Source: Sharpea porci (GTDB taxonomy: Bacteria; Bacillota_I; Bacilli_A; Erysipelotrichales; Coprobacillaceae). From it: DNA of 64,000 nt. Shown here piece after piece: positions 9,064 to 17,923 of this stretch. The stretch's first letter is position 1; every line of letters starts with the position of its first letter. The translations under genes and the position numbers were made by a program. Where the stretch lies: the NCBI RefSeq assembly GCF_009695655.1, contig NZ_VUNM01000002.1, forward strand, positions 124,001 to 188,000, given 5' to 3'. The notes beneath the pieces are model-generated. The model had not been told where the DNA came from and did no database searches. It saw nothing but the letters and a program-made list of their open reading frames with translations.

Positions 9064-9687
9064 ATGAAGGAATTACTCACAACATTAACAGAAAGAGAAA
9101 AAAAGCTGATCTATATTCTTGTGCTCTTTCTTTTGGTTATTGGGGGCTGGTTTCTTGTCATTAAGCCTTCACTAAAAAATTATAACCAGGCAAAACTTAA
9201 TAAAGCCAATCGTGCTGCTGAACTTACTAAGCTAAAAGATGAGCTGAAAGACTATCAGCAGGCTGATGGCCAGCTGGCTATTTTAGATCAGAATTATCAG
9301 GTGATTATTGATAAATATAATGGTGTTTATACAAATGATGAGATCGATGATCTCATCACCAAGCAAATCATGGCTTCTGGCTTAACACCTGCATCGCTTA
9401 ATATAAGTGAGGGCAATACTGTTGAACAGAATTCTTCTAACAGCACGACAAATAAACAAAAAGAAGTATCAACAAAGACAACATCATCCAATATTATTAC
9501 GAAAACAGTGACCACAACAGTACAAGGAAATCTGAATGGTGTTGGGAATTTATTGGATAAAGTGAAAACAATGAAAGGTGTTTCAGTGGCATCCATGAAC
9601 TATAGTGATAAACAAGATTCATCTTCACAAAGCACAAATATCAATAGTTATGATATAACATTCTTAGTTTATATGATTGATAAATAA
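9064..9687 (+). CDS. pilO: Type IV pilus assembly protein PilO-like
   Basis: A 207-residue bitopic protein. Helix at about 14-31 ('LIYILVLFLLVIGGWFLVI') follows the family-typical 'LTEREKKL', and is followed by a coiled coil ('NKANRAAELTKLKDELKDY') and an alpha/beta domain with a Ser/Thr/Asn-rich insert. It is the partner of PilN. The start is two bases after the pilN stop; an AAAGGAGG site lies at the end of pilN. No PilP or secretin is present, as expected in a single-membrane cell. Confidence 0.75.
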   Translation: MKELLTTLTEREKKLIYILVLFLLVIGGWFLVIKPSLKNYNQAKLNKANRAAELTKLKDELKDYQQADGQLAILDQNYQVIIDKYNGVYTNDEIDDLITKQIMASGLTPASLNISEGNTVEQNSSNSTTNKQKEVSTKTTSSNIITKTVTTTVQGNLNGVGNLLDKVKTMKGVSVASMNYSDKQDSSSQSTNINSYDITFLVYMIDK

Positions 9688-9700
9688 TGGGAGGGATATG

Positions 9701-10219
9701 ATGGAAAGGCAGCTCACTTTAGGAGATCTTTTTAAACAGCTTGCGTCTATCATTCTTATTATTGTCAGTGTGATTGCGATTGTGTTAGGCGTCAGGCAAA
9801 CACTTCAGTATTCTAGAGACATGCGTGCTAAAAATGTTTTGATGAATAGTGTGAAAACATATGTTGAAGAAGAGCTGAAATATGCCTCTGATATACGTAT
9901 AGCGCCAACACGACCTGGTGAGGATTATCATACGTTAAAGATAAAAAAAGGTTATCTTTATAAAGATAACAAAAGAGTACTCAAAAAGATAATGAATCAT
10001 GACAATAAGCTATCAATTACTATTATGGCTTTTGATTTAACGCATTCACGCATTGATATTAACTATACACTTTATTTTCACAATGAGACCTACAAAGAGC
10101 GTGATACTTTAAAATTGCTTAATTTAAATGTTCCCCATGACTATGCCAATAAGCCAACGGATCGCTTTGTGCGTCTGTCGCTCGATGATCATGAACGAAC
10201 ACTATATTATAAAGAATAA
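9701..10219 (+). CDS. Single-helix membrane protein, minor-pilin-like candidate
   Basis: A 172-residue protein with an N-terminal helix (about 14-33) and an extracytoplasmic beta-rich domain ('YHTLKIKKGYLYKDNKRVL', 'RIDINYTLYF') like PilW/ComGF minor pilins. The stretch 'RQLTLGDLF' is reminiscent of the prepilin consensus G-FTLIEL, but the Gly at -1 is replaced by Gln and Glu5 by Asp, so processing by PilD is doubtful. It lies between pilO and pilB. The ATG at 9701 is five bases from GGGAGGG; an ATG at 9698 is an alternative. The function is inferred from position. Confidence 0.55.
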   Translation: MERQLTLGDLFKQLASIILIIVSVIAIVLGVRQTLQYSRDMRAKNVLMNSVKTYVEEELKYASDIRIAPTRPGEDYHTLKIKKGYLYKDNKRVLKKIMNHDNKLSITIMAFDLTHSRIDINYTLYFHNETYKERDTLKLLNLNVPHDYANKPTDRFVRLSLDDHERTLYYKE

Positions 10220-10230
10220 GAGGGACGAAT

Positions 10231-11910
10231 ATGGCAAAGAATCTGAGAATAGGTGAAGTATTGCTTGAATCGGGAGCAATTACACAAGAACAACTTGATG
10301 AAGCCTTAAAAGCGCAAAAAGCTGACCGTAGTAAGAAGTTAGGACAGCATTTGATTGATTTAGGCTTTGTCAGTGAAGAAACAATGTTGATTGCATTATC
10401 CGAGAAGCTTGGATATCCTGTTATTTCTATTGAAACTTATCAGGTCAATGTAGATGCGGTTGCCAAGATACCGGTTGAACTGGCTAAAAAATACAGCATG
10501 ATTGCGATTGATTTCAAGGATGATGGCAATACGCTTGTTGTTGCGACAAATGACCCATTGAATTTTTATGGCTTAGAAGATATCCGTTTAGTGACAAATC
10601 TTCATATTGAAATCAATCTGGCTCTTAAGAAAGACATTAGTCAGGCCATAGACTATTATTATTCACAGGTTTCAAGTAAAGAAGCAGCAGAAAATATTAA
10701 TGAGAATGCGGATGATTTTGTCATCAATGATGAAGATATGTTCAATTCAGAAGATGATGATACACCGGTCGTTAAATTACTGAATTCATTGTTGCTTAGA
10801 GGTTATAATGAAGGGGCATCCGATATTCATATCGAACCCTTTGAAGATGAAATCTTTATTCGTATGCGTATTGATGGCATGCTTATTGATATGATGAAAT
10901 TATCTATTAAGGTTCGTGATCCATTAACTGTGCGTGCAAAGATACTTGCAGGTATGGATATCACTGAAAAGCGTTTGCCTCAGGATGGTCATATTATTGT
11001 AACAATCAACAATATCAAAATGAATTTACGTGTCTCTGTTGTGCCAACAGTGCATGGCGAGAAGATTGTTATGCGTTATTTAAATACCAATACACCTATT
11101 GATAATGGTAATACTTTTGGGATGGATGATAAGGATTATAAGAAGGTTGTTGAGATGATGAACCAACCTAATGGTATCATCTATGTCACTGGACCAACTG
11201 GTTCAGGTAAAACAACAACGCTTTATTTAGTTATGCAGTCTCTTGCGAAAAGACGTATTAATATTGAAACAATTGAGGATCCAGTTGAACAACAATTGGA
11301 TCGTATTAACCAGGTGCAGGTTAATAATCAGGCTGGGATGACTTTTGAAAGCGGACTAAGAGCTCTCTTGCGTCAGGATCCAGATATCATTATGGTTGGT
11401 GAAACCAGAGATGCACAGACGGCTTCTATCTCAGTAAGAGCGGCGATCACGGGTCACCTTGTTGTTTCTACATTACATACAAATGATGCCATTTCAACAG
11501 TTGTGCGTCTAGAAGATATGGGTATCGAGCCTTATCTTGTTGCCAATTCATTAGTGGGTGTTATTGCCCAGCGTCTTGTCCGTAAAGTCTGTCCATATTG
11601 TGGTGAACTCGTGGCAGCAAGCCCTGAAGATCAACGTATCGCAAAGAAAAAGATTGACTATGTAGTTAAGGCTAAGGGTTGTCATATGTGTAATAATACT
11701 GGCTATAAAGGACGTGTGGCGGTTCATGAAATTATTATGTTTGATCACCATTTGCGTAAAATGATTAATGATCGTGCTGATAATGGGGCAATGTTGTCCT
11801 ATATTCAACAAAATCAGGACTTCCGTACACTCTTTGATGAAGCATTGGAACTTGTGGAAAATAAATTGACAACGATTGAAGAATTAAAACGCATTGTAAC
11901 AACGGATTAG
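10231..11910 (+). CDS. pilB: Type IV pilus extension ATPase
   Basis: A 559-residue hexameric secretion ATPase of the GspE/PilB family. An MshEN-like domain (about 1-145) is followed by the N2 and catalytic domains. The Walker A 'GPTGSGKTTT' is at 321-330, the Asp box at about 345-352 ('IETIEDPVEQ'), the Walker B near 'RQDPDIIMVGETRD' and the His box at 'TGHLVVSTLHTND'. A zinc-binding tetracysteine (Cys454, 457, 484, 487) is present, as in true PilB/GspE. It powers pilin polymerisation at the PilC platform. Confidence 0.95.
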   Translation: MAKNLRIGEVLLESGAITQEQLDEALKAQKADRSKKLGQHLIDLGFVSEETMLIALSEKLGYPVISIETYQVNVDAVAKIPVELAKKYSMIAIDFKDDGNTLVVATNDPLNFYGLEDIRLVTNLHIEINLALKKDISQAIDYYYSQVSSKEAAENINENADDFVINDEDMFNSEDDDTPVVKLLNSLLLRGYNEGASDIHIEPFEDEIFIRMRIDGMLIDMMKLSIKVRDPLTVRAKILAGMDITEKRLPQDGHIIVTINNIKMNLRVSVVPTVHGEKIVMRYLNTNTPIDNGNTFGMDDKDYKKVVEMMNQPNGIIYVTGPTGSGKTTTLYLVMQSLAKRRINIETIEDPVEQQLDRINQVQVNNQAGMTFESGLRALLRQDPDIIMVGETRDAQTASISVRAAITGHLVVSTLHTNDAISTVVRLEDMGIEPYLVANSLVGVIAQRLVRKVCPYCGELVAASPEDQRIAKKKIDYVVKAKGCHMCNNTGYKGRVAVHEIIMFDHHLRKMINDRADNGAMLSYIQQNQDFRTLFDEALELVENKLTTIEELKRIVTTD

Positions 11911-11918
11911 GTGATAAT

Positions 11919-12965
11919 ATGAGTAGATTAGATGAAGTCTTAGAAAATGCAAGAGCCATGCGCTATTCGGATGTTCATATTGACAGTAAAGGTCAGGTTC
12001 TCGTGCGCAACAATGGTATATTAGAGCACTATCCAGTGCAGTTTTCAGGCCAAGAGACAAATGCAATGCTTCAGGATTTGTGTGCTAATAGAGATCTCTC
12101 TTTGCTTGAACAGCGTCGTGATCTTGATTTTGTATATGTGGAAAATGGCAATCGTTATCGTGTGAATGTTTTTCGCCAGCAAGGTACACTTAGTGCAGCT
12201 TTACGTATTATCTTTGAACAAATTCGTTCACTTGATGAACTTGGCTTACCAACATCACTCTATAAACTCACTAAGGAGCCTAGAGGCTTAGTTCTTGTGA
12301 CAGGTCCAACAGGTAGTGGTAAATCAACAACATTGGCTGCCATGATTGATGAGATCAATAAAGAGAGACATTGTCATATACTGACTATTGAAGATCCCGT
12401 TGAATATTTGTATCAGGAGAAACAAGCGCTCATTCATCAACGTGAGCTTGGTCAGGATGTTGATTCTTTTGATACAGCCTTACGTTCTGCTTTACGTGAA
12501 GACCCTGATGTCATTCTTGTCGGAGAAATGCGTGATTATGAAACTATTTCATCAGTTATTACATTAGCGGAAACTGGACATCTCGTATTCTCAACATTAC
12601 ATACTATAGGTGCTGCCAAAACCATTGACCGTATTGTGGATGTATTTCCATCCCATCGCCAAGACCAGGTTAGAACGCAGCTTGCAGGTGTACTAAAGGC
12701 TGTTGTCACACAGACATTGTTGCCAAGAAGCGATCAAACAGGCCGAGTGCCTGCTTTTGAAATCATGCTTGTAAATGATGCTATTGCGAATTTGATTCGT
12801 GAGGATAAAGTGCATCAAATTGGGACAATGATTCAGACAGGTACACATGAAGGCATGCAGACATTGAACTTCTCGCTGATGAAATTAGTTAGAGAAGGGA
12901 AAATATCGATGGATATCGCAAAAAGTTATTCGGATAATCCAAAAGAACTTATGCAGTATCTCTAA
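11919..12965 (+). CDS. pilT: Type IV pilus retraction ATPase
   Basis: A 348-residue PilT-type ATPase without the N-terminal MshEN domain or the tetracysteine of PilB. Walker A 'GPTGSGKSTT' is at 129-138, followed by 'LTIEDPVEYLY', 'REDPDVILVGEMRD' and 'TGHLVFSTLHT'. In pilus systems it depolymerises the fibre and drives twitching or DNA uptake. Its presence argues for a dynamic pilus and not a simple competence pseudopilus or secretion system. Last gene of the operon, followed by a long perfect hairpin. Confidence 0.93.
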   Translation: MSRLDEVLENARAMRYSDVHIDSKGQVLVRNNGILEHYPVQFSGQETNAMLQDLCANRDLSLLEQRRDLDFVYVENGNRYRVNVFRQQGTLSAALRIIFEQIRSLDELGLPTSLYKLTKEPRGLVLVTGPTGSGKSTTLAAMIDEINKERHCHILTIEDPVEYLYQEKQALIHQRELGQDVDSFDTALRSALREDPDVILVGEMRDYETISSVITLAETGHLVFSTLHTIGAAKTIDRIVDVFPSHRQDQVRTQLAGVLKAVVTQTLLPRSDQTGRVPAFEIMLVNDAIANLIREDKVHQIGTMIQTGTHEGMQTLNFSLMKLVREGKISMDIAKSYSDNPKELMQYL

Positions 12966-13003
12966 TTGAAAAGACTTCCCATTGAATTGGGAAGTCTTTT
13001 CAA
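12966..13003. terminator. Bidirectional terminator between pilT and the convergent small gene
   Basis: A perfect 16-bp stem (left arm 12966-12981, right arm 12988-13003) with a 6-base loop. T-rich and A-rich flanks inside the arms serve both convergent genes. Confidence 0.85.
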
Positions 13004-13024
13004 TGATCATCCAAGAAGACATTA

Positions 13025-13312
13025 TTATTGTGTTTTCAGTAAGCCATTCTGTCTTTTAAAGCTACGTAAGTCTTCACAAAGCTGTTGTAATTCTTCATAG
13101 CTATTTGTGTTCTTGACAATATGATCAATTGTTTGACGATTTTTATCCAATATTGCTATACCTTTTTCAATGATGGACTGATCATCAGTCAAAGACTCTA
13201 TGATAGCTTTAAGCTGTTCATATAAATCATCATTATTAAGCTTGGCATAATTATAGAAATGTGTCACATCTAGTACATTCATTAAAGCTCTTGAAGTTAA
13301 ATCTCTTTCCAT
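13025..13312 (-). CDS. Small hypothetical helical protein
   Basis: 95 residues, predicted all-helical and charged ('LYEQLKAIIESLTDDQSIIEKG'), with no signal peptide or membrane segment. The start at 13312 has GGGG about eight bases upstream; an ATG at 13318 is too close to that site. I recognise no family. It stands alone between convergent pilT and a divergent membrane-protein gene. Confidence 0.55.
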   Translation of the reverse strand: MERDLTSRALMNVLDVTHFYNYAKLNNDDLYEQLKAIIESLTDDQSIIEKGIAILDKNRQTIDHIVKNTNSYEELQQLCEDLRSFKRQNGLLKTQ

Positions 13313-13408
13313 TTTCATCACCCCATCCATTCTAACAAATTCTAAAAAAAGAAGAAAATCTTTTTTCGCTTTTCATCGTGGATTATAATAGATGGAGAAG
13401 GTGAAAAC

Positions 13409-14212
13409 ATGGAACTAGAATATATACTTCTGGCCTTAGCAGGAGGTGGCTTGGGTAGTCTTATTGGTGGTATACAGATTTTTATTATTACAGGATTTGT
13501 TGGCTTGGTGAGTATTTTTGCACATAATCAGTTCTTCTCTCAGCCACTACTTATTCCTGCTATTGTCTTTAATGGAGCTGTTGTTGCGACTGCTTATGCC
13601 TCAAAAAAATATCAAATCAATGGCTTTGATATCAGTCAGCCGCTTGTCACAACGGAAGATCCGCTTGTCTTTATCTTTGGAGCATTAGGTGGCTTTATTG
13701 GCTATTGTTTATTTCATCTCGCTTCCTTCTTCCAATTTCCTTTTGATCCTGGAGCTTTCAGTATTGTTGTTGTGGGTACATGTACAAGATGTATTTTAGG
13801 AAGCAAGCAGCTCTATAATCATCGTGGTCTTGTTTTCTTAGAAGAAGGTGACAAAAGATATTGGATATATCTTGTATTATTCGCCCTATCCATCTCCTAT
13901 TTAACAGGCTATTTAACCCTAAAGACAAAAGATTATGCGCTTGGCTTTAGCCTTTCTGCTTTTTCTCTTGTTTTTTCCCTTCATGATGCCCATTTTCCAA
14001 CAACACATCATATTACTTTGATTGCCGGCTATACTATGATATATACGCATGATATGTTATTGACTTTATTATTTGGAGTACTTGCCGAAACAATCTGTGA
14101 TTTGTTTGCGAGAGTATTTAATACGGACTGTGGCACACATATTGATCCTCCTGCTGTTTCTATCTTGCTATGTTCATTCTTGTTGTTGATACTTTTTAAA
14201 GGATTGTATTAG
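13409..14212 (+). CDS. Polytopic membrane protein of unknown function
   Basis: 267 residues with about seven or eight hydrophobic segments, beginning with a Gly-rich helix ('LALAGGGLGSLIGGIQIF'). Conserved-looking polar residues within loops ('DAHFPTTHHI', 'TDCGTHIDPPA') include several His and Asp residues that could line a pore or bind metal. It could be a transporter or permease, but no family is recognised. TATAAT lies 20 bases upstream, with a poor -35. It ends one base before the nnr leader and is probably co-transcribed with it. Confidence 0.7.
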   Translation: MELEYILLALAGGGLGSLIGGIQIFIITGFVGLVSIFAHNQFFSQPLLIPAIVFNGAVVATAYASKKYQINGFDISQPLVTTEDPLVFIFGALGGFIGYCLFHLASFFQFPFDPGAFSIVVVGTCTRCILGSKQLYNHRGLVFLEEGDKRYWIYLVLFALSISYLTGYLTLKTKDYALGFSLSAFSLVFSLHDAHFPTTHHITLIAGYTMIYTHDMLLTLLFGVLAETICDLFARVFNTDCGTHIDPPAVSILLCSFLLLILFKGLY

Positions 14213-14228
14213 ATTGGAGTTGTTCGTT

Positions 14229-15704
14229 ATGTATATTGGTAGTCAAAATCAGTTAAAAGCCTATGATCAATATTTAATGGATCATGGTTATTCTATTTAT
14301 GAACTCATTGATAAGGCAAGTGATTGCCTGAAATCACATTTTAAGGTCTATGACCATATTGGCTTACTTGTGGGACCAGGCAATAATGGGGCTGATGCAC
14401 TTTCTCTAGGCATCAAGCTGAGTAATATGGGAAAAGATGTCAAACTTTATTATGTTGGTGATCATCATAAGTTTTCACCAGGGAATCAGTTCTATTTTGA
14501 TATGTGTGAGAATAATAATATTTCTCTTATACAGCTCAATGAAGGTTCGTTGGCTTCTTTTCAGGAAAGTCTTCAAGATTTTGAAGTTATCGGAGATGGT
14601 TTTTTTGGCTTTGGTTTAAATAGCGCCCCAAGAGGCCTATATGCCACCATTATTGCACTCATCAACAGTCATTTTGATGGTGATGTACTTGCTATTGATA
14701 TTCCGACTGGATTAAATTGTAATACAGGTCAGCCATATGCCAATACGCTTTATGCCACAAAGACAATTGCTTTAAGTGCTTTAAAGGAAGGTTTCTTAAA
14801 CCCTGATAGCACGACTTTTACTGGTGAAGTTATTGTTGAAGAACTGGCCATCGATAATCCTTTTGAGGAAGCTGGGTTACTTCGCTATTTCGCTATAGAT
14901 GATGCAAAAAGAATGCTGAAGAAGAGAAAGTATGATGGCTATAAGAATTATTATGGTGTTGACTTGCTGGTGGCGGGAAGTGCGCAATATAAAGGAGCAG
15001 CACTATTGGCGGCAAAAGGTGCCATCGCTAGTGGAGCGGGCATTCTTCATGTGTCTACCGCTAAAGAGGTTGCTGATCTATTACCTCTTTATTTACCTGA
15101 AGCCATCAGTGAAGTAAGACCAAATAACTTGAGTCATGAAATGCTGAAGAAGTTTGATGCTATCTGTATTGGTCCTGGCTTAGGATTGGATATGGATGCT
15201 TATCATTGCTTCCTTGATGTTATTGAACATACTGACTGTCCACTTATTATTGATGCCGATGCCCTCACCATTCTCTCCAACAATATCGATTTACTCGATC
15301 GTCAAAAACGACCAGTCATTCTTACACCACATTTAGGAGAATTTAGAAGACTTTGTGCTTTTAGCAACGATGATGATTTAATGGAAGTTGCAGTTTCCTT
15401 TGCGAAAGAGCATCATTGTATTCTCGTTCTCAAGGGACCACATACAATAGTAACCGATGGTCAACATTCTTATCGCAATGCTTCAGGCAATAAAGCAATG
15501 GCTGTTGGTGGAATGGGGGATACTCTTGCGGGCATCATGACGGCTTTTTTAGGAAGTCACTATCAGGCAATAGAAGCAGCTATGCTTGCTGTCTTTGTCC
15601 ATGGTTTTGCCGGTGATCTCGTGGCACAGGAAAACTATACAGTGTTGCCAGAAGCCTTATCAAAAGTGATTCCTCATGCTATGTATTTGATTGAAGAACA
15701 ATAA
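14229..15704 (+). CDS. nnr: Bifunctional NAD(P)H-hydrate epimerase / ADP-dependent dehydratase
   Basis: Repairs hydrated NAD(P)H. 491 residues, the normal length of the fused enzyme. The N-terminal YjeF_N half (about 1-210) carries 'VGPGNNGADAL' and epimerises S/R NAD(P)HX. The C-terminal ribokinase-like half (about 225-490) removes the water using ADP and shows 'IGPGLG', 'LTPHLGEF' and 'GGMGDTLAG' (usually GTGD, here GMGD). The ATG at 14229 has GGAG nine bases upstream. It is cytosolic and is followed by a strong terminator. Confidence 0.93.
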   Translation: MYIGSQNQLKAYDQYLMDHGYSIYELIDKASDCLKSHFKVYDHIGLLVGPGNNGADALSLGIKLSNMGKDVKLYYVGDHHKFSPGNQFYFDMCENNNISLIQLNEGSLASFQESLQDFEVIGDGFFGFGLNSAPRGLYATIIALINSHFDGDVLAIDIPTGLNCNTGQPYANTLYATKTIALSALKEGFLNPDSTTFTGEVIVEELAIDNPFEEAGLLRYFAIDDAKRMLKKRKYDGYKNYYGVDLLVAGSAQYKGAALLAAKGAIASGAGILHVSTAKEVADLLPLYLPEAISEVRPNNLSHEMLKKFDAICIGPGLGLDMDAYHCFLDVIEHTDCPLIIDADALTILSNNIDLLDRQKRPVILTPHLGEFRRLCAFSNDDDLMEVAVSFAKEHHCILVLKGPHTIVTDGQHSYRNASGNKAMAVGGMGDTLAGIMTAFLGSHYQAIEAAMLAVFVHGFAGDLVAQENYTVLPEALSKVIPHAMYLIEEQ

Positions 15705-15726
15705 AAAGGTGCTTGCGCACCTTTTT
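15703..15726. terminator. Bidirectional terminator after nnr
   Basis: AAAAAGGTGC-TTGC-GCACCTTTTT, a 10-bp symmetric stem between the convergent nnr and the small minus-strand gene. Confidence 0.85.
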
Positions 15727-15729
15727 ATG

Positions 15730-16047
15730 TTAAGCATTAAATTCTTTATGCATAAGAGTATAGAAATCAATATCTGTTTGAGCATCTTCAATTAAGTTAT
15801 CGAAAGTTCTTATCTTCTTTACATCGGGAAGATAATCCATCTTTACATAATTCGCTCTTAATGTTTTAAGAACGTCTAATAAATCCTTTTTTGTTTCAAT
15901 CTGAGAAGCTGCATATTCAGCAACATCAGCTTTTGTAAATTCCTTCTCATGTTTTACTTTGTGGAAAATAGCTGCTTCTTTCTGCAATTTTATATTATTT
16001 TTTAAAATCATGTCATATGACAATTTTGCTGTATCCTGTTCAGCCAT
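15730..16047 (-). CDS. Small hypothetical cytosolic protein
   Basis: 105 residues, highly charged and helical ('KADVAEYAASQIETKKDLLDVLKTL'), with no membrane segment or cysteine. A strong GGAGGTG site fixes the ATG at 16047. It is monocistronic and shares a divergent control region with the CobW-type gene. I do not recognise the family. Confidence 0.6.
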   Translation of the reverse strand: MAEQDTAKLSYDMILKNNIKLQKEAAIFHKVKHEKEFTKADVAEYAASQIETKKDLLDVLKTLRANYVKMDYLPDVKKIRTFDNLIEDAQTDIDFYTLMHKEFNA

Positions 16048-16138
16048 TACAAACACCTCCGTTAGTCATATTGTACACTTATTTGAGAAGAATGAAAAGG
16101 CTATCCATGTTTTGTAGAGAAATATTTGAACACACGAT

Positions 16139-16167
16139 TTGAATAGGATGAAGCTTGTTGATATAAT
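16139..16167 (+). promoter_or_regulatory. Predicted promoter of the CobW-type GTPase gene
   Basis: TTGAAT (16139-16144), a 17-base spacer ending in TGA, and a perfect TATAAT (16162-16167). An AGAGGT site follows just before the ATG at 16188. Confidence 0.7.
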
Positions 16168-16187
16168 GGCATCAAGAGGTATGAAAA

Positions 16188-17108
16188 ATGATTCAAGTCG
16201 ATTTAATTACAGGATTTTTAGGTTCTGGCAAAACAACATTTATAAAAAAATATGTTGATTATCTTTATCGACAACATTTACATGTTGCCGTTATTGAAAA
16301 TGATTATGGAGCGATTAATGTTGATCGTATGTTATTATCGGAGGCGTTAGAAGGAAAAGCAGATGTCGAAATGGTCATTGGCGGTGATAAGGATTGCCGT
16401 ATTCGTCGCTTCAAGACTAAACTTATTGCGATGGGCATGCAAGGGTATGATCGCGTCATTGTAGAGCCATCGGGTATTTATGATGTTGATGAATTCTTTG
16501 ATGTCTTACATGAGGCGCCACTCGATCAGTGGTATGAAATTGGCAATGTTATTGCAGTTGTCAATAGTAAGCTTGAAGACTTATCGCCCCAAGCTGATTA
16601 TGTGCTCGCAAGTGAGGCTGTTTACGCCGGAAAAGTGATATTAAGCCGTGTTGATGAGGCAACAGAAGAAGATATCCAGCACACGCTTAATCATCTACAA
16701 ATGGCTTTAAAGGCACATCATAGTCAACGTGATATCAAGAAGGATGTGATGAAGAAACGCTGGGATGCTTATCGTGATGCAGACTTTGAAGAGATCATGC
16801 ATAGTGGTTATCAGCTTGGCATATTCTACAAGCAATTTATTGATGATAACTATTTCCGTTCGCTTTTCTTCCTTAATATCCACTTTTCACTCGCAACGCT
16901 TCAAGAAAGAATAAAACAGATTTTCAATGATCATGAACTAGGTCGTGTAATGCGTATTAAAGGCTTTGTCTGTGAGAATCAACAATGGTATGAAGTCAAT
17001 GCGACTGCTGATGATTTAAGTGTAGAAGCGATTCATGATGGGCAGGAAGTTATTATTGTCATTGGTGAACAGCTTGATGAAGAAAGAATTCATCATTATC
17101 TCAAATAG
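16188..17108 (+). CDS. CobW/G3E-family GTPase, putative metal chaperone
   Basis: 306 residues with Walker A 'TGFLGSGKTT' (8-17), a switch region 'IENDYGAINVD', 'VIVEPSGI' and a base-recognition 'LSRVDEA' in place of NKxD. A CobW_C-type domain follows from about 215. G3E metallochaperones carry a CxCC metal site at the position where this protein reads 'GGDKDCRIRR'; only one Cys remains, so metal binding by the usual site is unlikely. The family inserts Zn, Co or Ni into client enzymes; no client gene is nearby. Confidence 0.85.
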   Translation: MIQVDLITGFLGSGKTTFIKKYVDYLYRQHLHVAVIENDYGAINVDRMLLSEALEGKADVEMVIGGDKDCRIRRFKTKLIAMGMQGYDRVIVEPSGIYDVDEFFDVLHEAPLDQWYEIGNVIAVVNSKLEDLSPQADYVLASEAVYAGKVILSRVDEATEEDIQHTLNHLQMALKAHHSQRDIKKDVMKKRWDAYRDADFEEIMHSGYQLGIFYKQFIDDNYFRSLFFLNIHFSLATLQERIKQIFNDHELGRVMRIKGFVCENQQWYEVNATADDLSVEAIHDGQEVIIVIGEQLDEERIHHYLK

Positions 17109-17127
17109 GTGGCAAGGCCACCTTTTT
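17107..17127 (+). terminator. Terminator of the CobW-type gene
   Basis: AGGTGGC-AAG-GCCACCT followed by five T's, overlapping the stop codon. Confidence 0.8.
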
Positions 17128-17136
17128 GGCTATAAG

Positions 17137-17159
17137 AAAAAGGTAGGCAAACCTACCTT
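17137..17159 (-). terminator. Terminator of the rqcH-pgeF minus-strand operon
   Basis: Read on the minus strand: AAGGTAGG-TTTG-CCTACCTT followed by T's. It overlaps the pgeF stop codon and is separate from the plus-strand hairpin 10 bases away. Confidence 0.8.
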
Positions 17160-17922
17160 AATCAAGCATATAGATAATGGACATATTGCGATCTTTTGTT
17201 TTTGTTTTGCGATAAGAGAAGAAACGTTCATCTTCAAAAGTACAGATAGGAGATTGTTCAATATGTTCTTCTTTAACACCAAGATTTAATAATTGCTGTT
17301 TAATAAGCCCCTTCGTATTTAGTGTATAATGCGTTTCATCTTTAATGCGATAAAAAGATGATGTATCAAAGCTCATAGCTTTCACAAGATCAATAATATC
17401 ATCCATGGCTTCAAAGTTTCTTTGTTCTAGAGCGGGACCTGTATAGACAAGAAGATTTGTCGGATTGACATGTTCGTTGTCGATAAGATGTTTTGTCACT
17501 TTTCCCACAATTTCATGAACAGTTCCTTTCCATCCTGAATGAATAGCTGCAATCAAATGCTGATCGGGCGAGTACATTAAGACTGGGCAGCAGTCAGCAT
17601 GACTGCTCCAGAGTACTAAGCCGGCATCGCGTGTATAAGTTGCATCTGTAGCAGGCAATGCAGTGTCAAGGGAATACATTCCTTTGCCTCCATCGGCAAG
17701 TGTGACTTTCGCAAAATTGACAGTATGTTCCTGATGGGGAAGAATCATATGGCTAAGAGGAATATGAAGCTGTGAAGCGAGGGCTTCTCTATTTTTCATT
17801 GTCTGAATGTCATCAATGCCATTAAGACCAAGATTGAAATTGTGGCCTTCTTCGTCAAAGGCAGGGACACTGTAGGCATGGACATGATTATTGTTGAATT
17901 TGGCACTAATAAGTTTCACCAT
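17158..17922 (-). CDS. pgeF: Peptidoglycan editing factor / purine nucleoside phosphorylase (YfiH/LACC1 family)
   Basis: 254 residues, the normal length. The Zn/active-site signatures are present: 'HADCCPVL' (His and Cys), 'AIHSGWKGT' (His) and an earlier 'PHQEHT'. Proteins of this family were once called multicopper polyphenol oxidases; they cleave purine nucleosides, and the Escherichia coli member prevents wrong amino acids in peptidoglycan precursors. It begins one base after the rqcH stop, so it is co-transcribed. Confidence 0.9.
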   Translation of the reverse strand: MVKLISAKFNNNHVHAYSVPAFDEEGHNFNLGLNGIDDIQTMKNREALASQLHIPLSHMILPHQEHTVNFAKVTLADGGKGMYSLDTALPATDATYTRDAGLVLWSSHADCCPVLMYSPDQHLIAAIHSGWKGTVHEIVGKVTKHLIDNEHVNPTNLLVYTGPALEQRNFEAMDDIIDLVKAMSFDTSSFYRIKDETHYTLNTKGLIKQQLLNLGVKEEHIEQSPICTFEDERFFSYRKTKTKDRNMSIIYMLD

Positions 17923-17923
17923 G

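Noticed and set aside
12966-13003. Long perfect inverted repeat as an insertion-sequence end
   Set aside because: It sits between convergent genes, has loop and T/A flanks of a bidirectional terminator, and no matching copy is nearby.
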